From positions 1-44,349 of the forward strand of contig PXCF01000038.1 of the NCBI GenBank assembly GCA_003566715.1: a stretch of 44,349 nt of DNA, read 5' to 3'. Shown here piece by piece: positions 7,657 to 15,866 of the stretch. The first letter of the stretch is position 1. The number at the start of each line of letters is the position of its first letter. The DNA comes from Cryomorphaceae bacterium. GTDB lineage: Bacteria > Bacteroidota > Bacteroidia > Flavobacteriales > Schleiferiaceae. The notes under the pieces were generated by a model that was not told where the DNA came from, ran no database searches, and was given only the letters and a program-made list of their open reading frames with translations. A program made the translations under genes and the position numbers.

Positions 7657-8946
7657 ATGCCCACCTACACCACCCGCGAAGAAGCCCTGCAACACATCAA
7701 ATCCGGTGACCGGGTATTCGTACACGGTTCGGCCGCAACGCCGGCGTTTTTGTTGAATGGCTTGGTTAAACGAGCCGATGCGCTTAGACGGGTAGAGCTT
7801 ATCAGCATCAGTACGTTTGGCGATTTGGAAATTACCAAACCGGAATATACCGATAGTTTTTTCTTTAACGCCTTATTCGTATCGGCAAATATCCGTCAGG
7901 CGGTGAATGAAGGTCGCGGCGATTACGTTCCGGTATTTCTCAGCGAAATTCCCCGCTTGTTTGAATCGGGGTTACTGCCGGTAGACGTGGCCTTGCTGCA
8001 CGTGTCGCCGCCGGATGCCCATGGCTATTGCTCCTTGGGTACCTCCGTAGACGTGGCGCGTGCCGGTTTGACACACGCCCGCTACGTCATTGCCCAAGTG
8101 AATCCGCAAATGCCACGTACCCACGGTGACGGACTCATTCACATCAACGAAATTGATGCCTTGGTATCTTGCGATGAAAAGCTGCCGGAGGTGTCTTACG
8201 GTGCCAATCTTTCTGAAAAAGAGCTCCGCATTGGTCAGTATTGTGCGGAATTAATCGAAGATGGCGCGACCCTGCAAATGGGCATCGGCGCTATTCCCGA
8301 TGCGGTGTTGAGTTGTTTGCACAACCACAAGGATTTGGGGGTGCATACGGAGATGTTTTCCGATGGATTGTTGCCGCTGATAGAAAATGGCGTTGTTACC
8401 AATAAGTACAAGAAGCGGCACCCAGGGAAAATCATCACTGCTTTTGCCGCTGGTACGCGAAAGTTATACGATTTTGTGGACGACAATCCCATGGTTAATT
8501 TCTTGTCGGCCGCCTACGTCAACGATTCCGCGGTGATTCGCAAAAATCCCAAGGTAGTGGCGGTCAATAGCGCCATAGAAATCGATTTGTACGGACAGGT
8601 TTGTGCCGATACCATCGGTGAATTTCAGTATTCGGGTGTCGGCGGACAGATGGACTTTATTCGCGGTGCCGCATTATCCGAGGGCGGGAAACCCATCATT
8701 GCCATGAGCAGCACTACTCGTAGAGGGGCGTCTAAGATTGTTCCGTATCTCAAGGCCGGTTCAGCGGTGGTTACCACCCGGGCACACGTCCATTACGTGG
8801 TGACGGAATACGGCGTGGCGTATCTGTTTGGCAAAAACCTCCGACAACGCGCCGAGGCATTGCGCGACATTGCTCACCCGGACCACCGAGAGGATATCGA
8901 CAGAGACATCTACCGACGATTCGACGAAATGCGTGGGATGATGTAG
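7657..8946 (+). CDS. Acetyl-CoA hydrolase/transferase family (4-hydroxybutyrate CoA-transferase-like)
   Basis: This 429-residue cytoplasmic enzyme is predicted to move CoA between acyl-CoA and a carboxylate such as acetate, butyrate or 4-hydroxybutyrate. The N-terminal segment GDRVFVHGSAATP (17-29) and DVALLHVSPPDAHGYCSLG (110-128) are typical of the family. HTEMFSDG (230-237) carries the catalytic glutamate, Glu232, that forms the glutamyl-CoA thioester. MGIGAIPDAVL (208-218) and GVGGQMDFIRGA are the conserved glycine-rich substrate loops. Length is typical. The gene is monocistronic by layout: the next gene converges on it and its stop is only 3 bp away. The exact acyl substrate cannot be told from sequence. 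Confidence 0.88.
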   Translation: MPTYTTREEALQHIKSGDRVFVHGSAATPAFLLNGLVKRADALRRVELISISTFGDLEITKPEYTDSFFFNALFVSANIRQAVNEGRGDYVPVFLSEIPRLFESGLLPVDVALLHVSPPDAHGYCSLGTSVDVARAGLTHARYVIAQVNPQMPRTHGDGLIHINEIDALVSCDEKLPEVSYGANLSEKELRIGQYCAELIEDGATLQMGIGAIPDAVLSCLHNHKDLGVHTEMFSDGLLPLIENGVVTNKYKKRHPGKIITAFAAGTRKLYDFVDDNPMVNFLSAAYVNDSAVIRKNPKVVAVNSAIEIDLYGQVCADTIGEFQYSGVGGQMDFIRGAALSEGGKPIIAMSSTTRRGASKIVPYLKAGSAVVTTRAHVHYVVTEYGVAYLFGKNLRQRAEALRDIAHPDHREDIDRDIYRRFDEMRGMM

Positions 8947-8949
8947 GAA

Positions 8950-9933
8950 TTAAAACGCCGGTTTCTCGGGTCTGTTGTTTAATATCCCTTCGATGGTTTC
9001 CATGACATCGTCGTTGAGAACATCCAATGCCCGTTCGCTCTTGATGGTGTCTTCCAATTGAGACACCTTGCTGGCGCCGAGAATAACCGTGCTTACGTTG
9101 GGGTTCTTTAGGCACCAGGCAACGGATAGTTGCGCCGGGGTGACGCCTAAATCATGAGCCAGTTGCGCGATGTTGCCCGCCTTTTCAAGTTTTTCTTCCA
9201 CGAGATTCTTCTCGCGCAGCCAAGACAAATCTTTGCGATCTAGGCGAGTGCCTTTGATGCCTTTGTCGCTGTACTTACCGGTTAAAACACCACTGGCAAG
9301 TGGCGACCAAATGGTGGTGCCCAATCCGGTTGTTTTAAAAATTTGATCAAATTCCACTTCCATTTTGTGGCGATGGAACATGTTGTACTGTGGTTGTTCC
9401 ATGGTAGGGCCAATCAAGTTGTAACGTTGGGCGGCAACGTGCGCCTCCATAATTTCCTGTGCACTCCACTCGGAAGTGCCCCAGTAAAGAATCTTTCCTT
9501 GCATGATCAACTGGTGCATGGTCCACACCGTTTCTTCGATGGGCGTGTCTTTATCGGGACGGTGACAAAAATACAAGTCCAAATAATCCACTTGCAGGCG
9601 TTTAAGTGCCGCTTCGCACGCTTCGACGAGGTGTTTGCGGTGCAGTCCTCGCTGCGTGGGGCGTTCGCCGCCATCGCCAAAAAACGCCTTGGAGGAAACG
9701 ATATAGCTGTCGCGTTTCCAGCCCAGTTTTTTGAGGAGTTTCCCCATGACGATTTCTGATTTACCGTGGGCGTATATTTCGGCGTTGTCAAAAAAATTGA
9801 CGCCGTTGTCGTAGGCTAAAGTCATTAACGACTCAGCGGTATTATCTTCAATCTGACTACCAAAGGTTATCCAGCTGCCCAGGGAAAGGGCGCTTACTTT
9901 TAATCCTGATTTTCCAAGTTTACGGTATTCCAT
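8950..9933 (-). CDS. Aldo/keto reductase, potassium-channel beta-subunit-like
   Basis: This 327-residue TIM-barrel oxidoreductase is predicted to reduce aldehydes or ketones with NADPH. The start MEYRKLGKSGLKVSALSLG is typical of the Kv-beta/YghZ-type branch. The catalytic residues are Asp49 and Tyr54 (FDNAEIYAHG), Lys82 (SSKAFF) and His124 (YFCHRPD). The C-terminal cofactor loop VSTVILGASKVSQLEDTI is present. It probably detoxifies small carbonyls, but its substrate is unknown. It converges with the CoA-transferase gene with a 3-bp gap, leaving no room for a terminator, so each transcript must run into the other gene. Confidence 0.92.
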   Translation of the reverse strand: MEYRKLGKSGLKVSALSLGSWITFGSQIEDNTAESLMTLAYDNGVNFFDNAEIYAHGKSEIVMGKLLKKLGWKRDSYIVSSKAFFGDGGERPTQRGLHRKHLVEACEAALKRLQVDYLDLYFCHRPDKDTPIEETVWTMHQLIMQGKILYWGTSEWSAQEIMEAHVAAQRYNLIGPTMEQPQYNMFHRHKMEVEFDQIFKTTGLGTTIWSPLASGVLTGKYSDKGIKGTRLDRKDLSWLREKNLVEEKLEKAGNIAQLAHDLGVTPAQLSVAWCLKNPNVSTVILGASKVSQLEDTIKSERALDVLNDDVMETIEGILNNRPEKPAF

Positions 9934-10179
9934 GGTGTAAGTGTTTTAATTGTAACCAATAGGGTGACAGTAAAGTTTATCAATTGAATATAAATCAACA
10001 GTCAATGCTAAATATTGCTCGTTCATATGGGTTGATTATACATATTTTTTAATTTCACAGACTCATTAAAATCGTCGTTGGCTCATTTTCGTATGTTCAT
10101 ATGCAAGAAATCTTTTTTATTTGCGTTCAGTTAGTGATTGACGTTTTCAAAACGAAAATCAATGCTTTTTTGTAATCGG

Positions 10180-10213
10180 AAAATGACTCAACCTTGTTGG
10201 GTCATTTTTTTTT
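10180..10213 (+). terminator. Orphan intrinsic terminator upstream of the type IX substrate gene
   Basis: AAAATGACTCAAC pairs with GTTGGGTCATTTT (one G-U pair) around a CTT loop and is followed by further T residues, nine in all. It is oriented for plus-strand transcription. No plus-strand gene lies upstream, because 8950-9933 is on the minus strand. It must therefore end a short untranslated RNA or an attenuated leader. Confidence 0.75.
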
Positions 10214-10330
10214 AATTAAAACAGATGTCGTTAAATCAATAAAAGAATCGATGACATTAACATTTTGCCGTAAAATAATTTTATCGGGTCTTTGAATCAA
10301 ATGTGTTTTTTTTAGATGCGACTCTGTTAT

Positions 10331-10338
10331 TATATTTG
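10331..10338 (+). promoter_or_regulatory. -7 box (TATATTTG) for the type IX substrate
   Basis: TATATTTG matches TAnnTTTG exactly, about 100 nt before the preferred ATG at 10437, giving a leader of roughly 90 nt. A T-rich run at 10305-10313 takes the place of the -33 TTTG. Confidence 0.42.
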
Positions 10339-10436
10339 TGAGATGAAATGTGAAACCATTACTCGGTTCTATTTGTTATTGGACTTTAAGCTGGGAATTA
10401 ATCACACGTAAAAAATTTTAATAAAAAGTGCTCGAG

Positions 10437-12788
10437 ATGAATAAATTAATTAAGCAAATTGCCTTGACATTCACAATGGTGATGATGGGAAGTTTATTTA
10501 CCCACCAAGCGGAGGGTGCCCACCTTATCGGTGGTGAACTAACTTACGAATACATTGGAGACTCCACGGGGTTGCCCCACCACTACAGAGTGAATTTGGT
10601 ACTACACCGTACCACGAGATGGACAACTTTTGCAGGTGTTACCGGTCCTTCGGTTTGTGTGCGTTCATCTTGCTTCCCTAACCAAAATGTACCTGTTTCT
10701 ATCACCCCAGGGACTCCAGCCGCTGGTCAGCCAGTTCCCGGTCAAACGGAGTGTATTGATGCATCAAGTCCTGGTTTTACGGAAGTTATTGAGCATTTTT
10801 TAACGGGTACAGTGCAACTTGGCGGTACATGTTCTGATTTTCGTTTTTCTTATGCGTTTTTGTGCTGCCGAATAGGTATCAATAATATAACGAACTACTC
10901 TGGTGGTGTTGGAAGTACCAACTACTTAGAAGCTCGTCTGAACAATACTCAGGGCGAGAATACTTCGGCTCAGTTTTTGGCGCCTCCTGCTAAGTCTTTT
11001 TGTACCAATAACTTTTTTAACTGGTCTCAGGCAACGATTGAGCCCGACAATGATTCATTGTTTTACGACTTTGGTGTGGCTATGAACGGTCCCACCTGTG
11101 GCCCCGGAAATTTGATGATCTTCCAAGCGCCATACTCACGAACCAACCCTATCCCTACGGTGAACCCCATATTTATCAATCAACAATTTGGAATATTTGA
11201 GTTTGAAACCACCGGAGCAACCGGAGACTTTATTATTGTTGTAGATGTTTTGGAGTATCGTTTGCACCCAACCGGTAATTTTTATTATGAAGTAGGTCGC
11301 GTCATGCGAGAGATGTTTATTAATATCGTTCCAGGCTGTTTACAAACTGTTCAAGATGGGCCGCAGTTTGATCCCTCAATTCCTGGACAATCATTTGAAA
11401 ACTTCCCTACATCGGTATTAGACATTATAGGACGAGACTATACGCTGCCTAATATGGACTCGGTGGCTGATCCCAATTCACCTTCTGGATATACCTTTAC
11501 AGAAGAATGGCCGGTGATAGAATATCAGTGTTTTGACAGTGTTGTCACTTTGATTTTCTCCCAAAACATTCAGTGTCCTACCATCAGCAACGATGTGTCT
11601 GAATTCAGAATGGTAGCGCCCGATTGCACTTTGGTGCCGATTACAAACATCAATCCACAGTGTAATGCCGCCCTTGAAACACAGGAAATTCTGCTTGGCC
11701 TGCACCAACCCCTCGCCGAAGAAGGTGATTATTTCCTCTACATTAAAGAAGGTACCGATGGAAATACCCTGCTCAATGCCTGTGGATTCCCTATGGCTGA
11801 ATATACGACCATAGTCATACGTGTGGTTAATTGCCCTGATCCTGAATACGATATCAAGAACGTGTCGGTTATCAATGATGACCACATTAGAGTGTTCTGG
11901 GAGCCAGACGGTTCAACATTCCCTTTGCATGCCATCACCGGTTGGTATTTCTTCCGCTCAGATGATGATGGTGCCACCTTTAATCGAGCAGGATCCATTA
12001 CCAATGGTGCCAGTACAGCTACAAATTGGATTGACTATGGTGTAGATAATCAAGATGTAAATTCACAGACTTATCGCTATCAGTTACAAATGGAAGTGGG
12101 AGGAACCTTCTTCTTCATGACGCGAGATATCACCAGTATTCTCCTTGAAGAAGGGGATGACTTTTTACGCGGCTCAAATACCTGGAACATCAACTGGAAT
12201 CAGTACGATGGATGGGTTGCTCCAGAATATCACGTAATGATTTATGACCGGGATTCAAACCCAACTTGGGTTCAACTCAATCAGGCAGGTAACCCAACCA
12301 CGGTTAATTCATTTGATATGCAGCATGCATTCCTAGAAGATCGTCGAGGTAGTGTATTTGGCCTGCGTGTGGATGCCCACGATGCTAGTTCAGCTGGTGG
12401 GACCTATATTTCACAATCGAATGTTCTTTACTTTGAAATTCCTACGGTTCCTATTCCGCCAGATCCCCCAATTACGGAAGTAGATGATCTCAGTATCCCC
12501 AATGTGTTTACACCAAATGGAGATGGAGAAAACGACATCTTCTTAATCCAAGGGGTGAGTCGTTTCCGTACGGCCGAAGTGACCATCACCAACCGTTGGG
12601 GTAACGTGGTGTTCCGCAGCGACAACTTCCAAAACACCAACGGATGGGACGGACGAGATATGAAAACCGGTCAAATGGTGTCCGATGGAACTTACTTCTA
12701 CATCATTCGTTTGAGAGGAAGTAACGACGGATCACCCGACGTAGAAGAAACCGGATCACTCACTATTTTCGGAGCCGGTTCGAGATAG
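10437..12788 (+). CDS. Secreted protein with type B (gliding-motility, CHU_C-like) type IX sorting domain
   Basis: This 783-residue protein starts with a signal peptide (about residues 1-28, hydrophobic IALTFTMVMMGSLF, probable cleavage after HQAEGA). The mature part opens with HLIGGELTYEYIG, a beginning seen in many Bacteroidota surface proteins. Several beta-rich modules follow, with paired cysteines and a fibronectin-type-III-like segment near 470-570. The C-terminal domain (about 690-783) holds VFTPNGDGENDIF, ITNRWGNVVFRS, GWDGRD and SDGTYFYII, the hallmark of the CHU_C/gliding-motility C-terminal domain that directs type IX export and surface attachment. An upstream GTG at 10428 also keeps the frame open, but the ATG gives the better signal peptide. 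A bidirectional terminator follows. Confidence 0.85.
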   Translation: MNKLIKQIALTFTMVMMGSLFTHQAEGAHLIGGELTYEYIGDSTGLPHHYRVNLVLHRTTRWTTFAGVTGPSVCVRSSCFPNQNVPVSITPGTPAAGQPVPGQTECIDASSPGFTEVIEHFLTGTVQLGGTCSDFRFSYAFLCCRIGINNITNYSGGVGSTNYLEARLNNTQGENTSAQFLAPPAKSFCTNNFFNWSQATIEPDNDSLFYDFGVAMNGPTCGPGNLMIFQAPYSRTNPIPTVNPIFINQQFGIFEFETTGATGDFIIVVDVLEYRLHPTGNFYYEVGRVMREMFINIVPGCLQTVQDGPQFDPSIPGQSFENFPTSVLDIIGRDYTLPNMDSVADPNSPSGYTFTEEWPVIEYQCFDSVVTLIFSQNIQCPTISNDVSEFRMVAPDCTLVPITNINPQCNAALETQEILLGLHQPLAEEGDYFLYIKEGTDGNTLLNACGFPMAEYTTIVIRVVNCPDPEYDIKNVSVINDDHIRVFWEPDGSTFPLHAITGWYFFRSDDDGATFNRAGSITNGASTATNWIDYGVDNQDVNSQTYRYQLQMEVGGTFFFMTRDITSILLEEGDDFLRGSNTWNINWNQYDGWVAPEYHVMIYDRDSNPTWVQLNQAGNPTTVNSFDMQHAFLEDRRGSVFGLRVDAHDASSAGGTYISQSNVLYFEIPTVPIPPDPPITEVDDLSIPNVFTPNGDGENDIFLIQGVSRFRTAEVTITNRWGNVVFRSDNFQNTNGWDGRDMKTGQMVSDGTYFYIIRLRGSNDGSPDVEETGSLTIFGAGSR

Positions 12789-12802
12789 TCAGTTCACAAC
12801 AC

Positions 12803-12838
12803 AAAAAAAACCTGAATCATTGATTCAGGTTTTTTTTT
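12803..12838. terminator. Bidirectional intrinsic terminator
   Basis: CCTGAAT and ATTCAGG pair perfectly around CATTG, flanked by eight A on the left and nine T on the right. It therefore works on both strands, for the type IX substrate (plus) and lepA (minus). Confidence 0.92.
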
Positions 12839-12862
12839 GCTTTTAAATGAGGATTGTGATAA

Positions 12863-14659
12863 TTACTCATTCAGTTTAAGTACAGCCATAAATGCTTGCT
12901 GCGGAATCTCTACATTACCCACTTGTCGCATGCGTTTCTTTCCGGCTTTTTGTTTTTCCAAAAGCTTTCTCTTACGACTGATGTCACCACCATAACACTT
13001 TGCAGTAACGTCTTTTCGCAAGGCGCTTACCGTTTCTCTGGCAATGATTTTTGCACCAATAGCCGCCTGTATGGCAATGACAAACTGCTGGCGTGGAATG
13101 AGCTCTTTTAACTTTAAGCACATCTTTTTACCAATTTCAAAGGCATTGCTGCGGTGTATCAGCGCCGATAAGGCGTCTACGGGGTCCCCGTTGATTAACA
13201 CGTCAACTTTTACCAAATCAGAATCTTGATAGTCGATGGGCTGGTAATCAAAAGATGCGTAACCTCGAGAAATGGTTTTTAAACGGTCGTAAAAGTCGAA
13301 AACAATCTCGGAAAGCGGCATATCGAAGGTCAGTTCCACGCGATCAGACGTCAAGTATACCTGATTTTTTAAAATCCCACGTTTTTCAATAGACAAATTC
13401 ATAACGGCCCCAACGTAATCGGCTTTTGTAATGATTTGTGCGCGGATATAAGGTTCTTGTATCCTGTCTAGTTGGGAGGGGTCCGGGAAGTCTGTAGGGT
13501 TGTTGACCGGTACCATTTTGTCGGGATCGCTGTTTAAGAACGATCGATACGACACGTTGGGTACGGTGGTGATTACCGTCATATCAAACTCACGCTCCAA
13601 GCGTTCCTGAATGATTTCCATGTGAAGCATGCCGAGAAATCCGCAACGAAATCCAAATCCCAATGCCGCAGACGACTCCGGTTCAAATATCAGTGAAGCG
13701 TCATTGAGCTGTAGCTTTTCTAAGGAATTGCGCAGTTCTTCAAAGTCTTCCGTATCTACCGGATAAATACCGGCAAATACCATGGGCTTTACGTCTTCAA
13801 ATCCGGCAATGGGCTTATCGGCTGGCCGCTCCACAGTGGTGATGGTATCACCAACTTTTACCTCTCTGGCCTCTTTAATGCCGGAAATGATATAGCCCAC
13901 ATCACCGGCGGAAATTTCGTTTTTTGGCTCTTGCTTAAACTTCAAAGCGCCGATTTCGTCGGCATCGTATTGGCGGCCGGTGTTCATGAACTTTACGCGG
14001 TCTCCCTTGCGAATACGCCCATTTTTGACCTTAAAATACGCTTCAATGCCTCTAAAGGGATTAAAGACACTGTCAAATATGAGCGCTTGTAACGGGGCTT
14101 CCGGGTCTCCTTCGGGTGAGGGAATACGCTCGATAATGGCTTTTAGAATATCTTGAACGCCAACGCCGGTTTTACCACTAGCAGGGATCACATCATCGGG
14201 TGAGCAGCCAAGCAAGTCAACAATTTGATCGGTGACTTCTTCCGGACTGGCACCCGGTAGATCAATTTTGTTGAGCACGGGAATGATTTCCAAGTCGTGT
14301 TCGAGGGCAAGATAAAGATTGGATATGGTTTGGGCTTGAATGCCCTGTGCGGCGTCAACAATCAGTAAGGCGCCCTCGCAAGCAGCGATGGAGCGGCTCA
14401 CTTCGTATGAGAAGTCTACGTGTCCTGGGGTATCGATCAAATTCAGCACGTAACTTTTGCCTTCGTGCTGATAATTCATTTGAATGGCATGACTCTTAAT
14501 GGTGATGCCACGCTCGCGCTCCAAATCCATATTGTCGAGCAGTTGATCCTTTTTTTCGCGTACAGTAACACTCTGTGTTTCGTCGAGTAAGCGGTCGGCT
14601 AAGGTGCTCTTCCCATGGTCAATATGGGCGATGATGCAAAAATTGCGAATATTCTCCAT
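12863..14659 (-). CDS. lepA: Elongation factor 4 (back-translocating GTPase LepA)
   Basis: This 598-residue translational GTPase binds ribosomes and promotes back-translocation or subunit biogenesis. The start [29 protein letters not shown] holds the P-loop (AHIDHGKS 11-18). [15 protein letters not shown] is the G3 motif and NKIDLPGA is G4. The C-terminal domain unique to LepA ends in [18 protein letters not shown] and [17 protein letters not shown], which is diagnostic. The frame is open 19 codons further to 14716. That start is rejected because the conserved N-terminus begins at 14659 and a TATTTTTG promoter box lies within the would-be extension. Confidence 0.97.
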   Translation of the reverse strand: MENIRNFCIIAHIDHGKSTLADRLLDETQSVTVREKKDQLLDNMDLERERGITIKSHAIQMNYQHEGKSYVLNLIDTPGHVDFSYEVSRSIAACEGALLIVDAAQGIQAQTISNLYLALEHDLEIIPVLNKIDLPGASPEEVTDQIVDLLGCSPDDVIPASGKTGVGVQDILKAIIERIPSPEGDPEAPLQALIFDSVFNPFRGIEAYFKVKNGRIRKGDRVKFMNTGRQYDADEIGALKFKQEPKNEISAGDVGYIISGIKEAREVKVGDTITTVERPADKPIAGFEDVKPMVFAGIYPVDTEDFEELRNSLEKLQLNDASLIFEPESSAALGFGFRCGFLGMLHMEIIQERLEREFDMTVITTVPNVSYRSFLNSDPDKMVPVNNPTDFPDPSQLDRIQEPYIRAQIITKADYVGAVMNLSIEKRGILKNQVYLTSDRVELTFDMPLSEIVFDFYDRLKTISRGYASFDYQPIDYQDSDLVKVDVLINGDPVDALSALIHRSNAFEIGKKMCLKLKELIPRQQFVIAIQAAIGAKIIARETVSALRKDVTAKCYGGDISRKRKLLEKQKAGKKRMRQVGNVEIPQQAFMAVLKLNE

Positions 14660-14677
14660 GCGTTCTTTTCTATGCGG

Positions 14678-14685
14678 CAAAAATA
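14678..14685 (-). promoter_or_regulatory. -7 box (TATTTTTG) for lepA
   Basis: On the minus strand TATTTTTG lies 18 nt upstream of the ATG at 14659. This gives a leader of about a dozen bases and decides the lepA start. A TTTA at 14703-14706 is a weak -33 candidate. Confidence 0.52.
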
Positions 14686-14764
14686 CTCTACATAATTGGG
14701 TATAAATTGTTCTCACTCATAAATTTTCTACCATAAATAAAAGGCCTTTTTAAAAGCCAAACAA

Positions 14765-14772
14765 TACCTTTG
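14765..14772 (+). promoter_or_regulatory. -7 box (TACCTTTG) for the PfkB kinase gene
   Basis: TACCTTTGCGC lies 16 nt before the ATG at 14789, the typical position for a Bacteroidota promoter with a very short leader. A run of T at 14747-14751 is near the -33 position. Confidence 0.55.
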
Positions 14773-14788
14773 CGCAAATTTAAAAAAT

Positions 14789-15700
14789 ATGCAAGTTCTT
14801 ATTGTTGGTACCGTAGCATTTGACGCCATTGAAACACCTTATGGCAAAACCGATAAAATCATTGGTGGCGCGGCTACTTATATTGGTTTATCCGCATCGG
14901 CACTGTTGGAGGAGACACATTTGGTATCGGTTGTTGGGGACGATTTCCCCCAGGAAACCATCAACTTAATGACCAAAAAAGGCATGGATGTCGAGGGCTT
15001 GCAAATTCGTAAAGGTGAAAAGACCTTCTTTTGGTCGGGAAAATATCACCGCGATATGAATACCCGCGACACCCTTGATACGCAACTGAACGTTTTATCC
15101 AATTTCGATCCCATCGTCCCCGAAAAGTCCAAAAATGCCGATGTGTTGATGCTCGGCAACTTGATGCCGTCGGTACAACAACGCGTTCTTGATCAGATGA
15201 ATCAACGCCCTAAATTGGTGGTTTTAGACACCATGAATTTCTGGATGGACAACTTCCTCGACGATCTTACCACGGCACTTAAAAGTGTAGATGTGCTTAC
15301 CATCAACGACGAAGAAGCCCGTCAGCTATCGGGGGAATACTCCTTGGTAAAAGCAGCACAGAAAATCATGAAAATGGGGCCGAGCTACCTAATTATTAAG
15401 AAGGGCGAGCACGGTGCGATGCTGTTTAATCGTGACAATATTTATTTTGCGCCGGCATTTCCTCTGGCCGATGTATTGGATCCAACCGGTGCGGGAGATT
15501 CTTTTGCCGGTGGCTTTGTAAGCTACTTGGCACACCACGGAGAGATTTCATGGCCGGCTATGAAACGCGCCGTTGCCCACGCCACCGTGATGGCTTCTTT
15601 TTGTGTGGAGAAATTCGGAATAGAACGTCTATTGGAAATTACCCCCGCCGAAATGGAAGAACGCAAACTGGCTCTAGCGGAACTAACCCGCATGGGGTAA
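14789..15700 (+). CDS. PfkB-family carbohydrate/nucleoside kinase
   Basis: This 303-residue ribokinase-fold enzyme is predicted to phosphorylate a sugar or nucleoside with ATP in the cytoplasm. The glycine pair of the substrate lid is GGAATYIGLSAS (26-37). The anion-hole and catalytic-base motif DPTGAGDSFAGGF lies at 231-243 with Asp237 as the predicted base. NDEEARQLSG (173-182) is the usual PfkB mid-domain motif. Length is normal. The short ADP/ATP region after 250 is intact. Substrate cannot be inferred from sequence or neighbours, since the gene is alone between lepA (divergent) and a convergent lipoprotein gene. Structured repeat copy 3 fills its 3' flank. Confidence 0.88.
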   Translation: MQVLIVGTVAFDAIETPYGKTDKIIGGAATYIGLSASALLEETHLVSVVGDDFPQETINLMTKKGMDVEGLQIRKGEKTFFWSGKYHRDMNTRDTLDTQLNVLSNFDPIVPEKSKNADVLMLGNLMPSVQQRVLDQMNQRPKLVVLDTMNFWMDNFLDDLTTALKSVDVLTINDEEARQLSGEYSLVKAAQKIMKMGPSYLIIKKGEHGAMLFNRDNIYFAPAFPLADVLDPTGAGDSFAGGFVSYLAHHGEISWPAMKRAVAHATVMASFCVEKFGIERLLEITPAEMEERKLALAELTRMG

Positions 15701-15744
15701 TATTTTTGTGAGCATAATTTTGCTTACATATTTATATCCCATAT

Positions 15745-15862
15745 GTCTGTTCTATAAAGTTCGAGACCAAGCTTGCGAACATCAAAAATAAAGAAGTTTA
15801 CAAAGGTAAATGACTTTATTTTGGATTGAGTATAACGGAGTTATCGGGCTTTATAGATAGAC
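15745..15862. repeat. Dispersed structured repeat, copy 3
   Basis: This is the most divergent member, in the same orientation as copies 1 and 2. Outer arms CTATAAAGTTCGAG / TATCGGGCTTTATAG are kept. The inner arms are of different sequence (ATCAAAAATAAAG / CTTTATTTTGGAT, one mismatch) but fold the same way around TTTAC-AAAG-GTAAA. The unpaired flanks GCAAG..CTTGCGAA and GAGTATAACG resemble the other copies. It lies between convergent genes and ends four bases before the TAG stop codon (15867-15869) of the minus-strand lipoprotein gene. Confidence 0.8.
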
Positions 15863-15866
15863 TTAT

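Larger units (their letters stand above)
9934..10436. other. AT-rich intergenic region with an orphan terminator (503 bp)
   Basis: This lies between the aldo/keto reductase (minus) and the type IX substrate (plus). It contains a strong plus-strand intrinsic terminator at 10180-10213, a small CGTTTT-C-AAAACG palindrome at 10142-10154, the word GTTCATATG twice (10021 and 10095), and the promoter box of the downstream gene at 10331. Only very short open frames occur, of 15 and 13 codons, starting at 10005 and 10093. No conserved gene is recognised. Confidence 0.6.

Noticed and set aside
14660-14716. N-terminal extension of LepA to the upstream start at 14716
   Set aside because: The conserved family N-terminus begins at 14659 and a TATTTTTG promoter box lies inside the extension.
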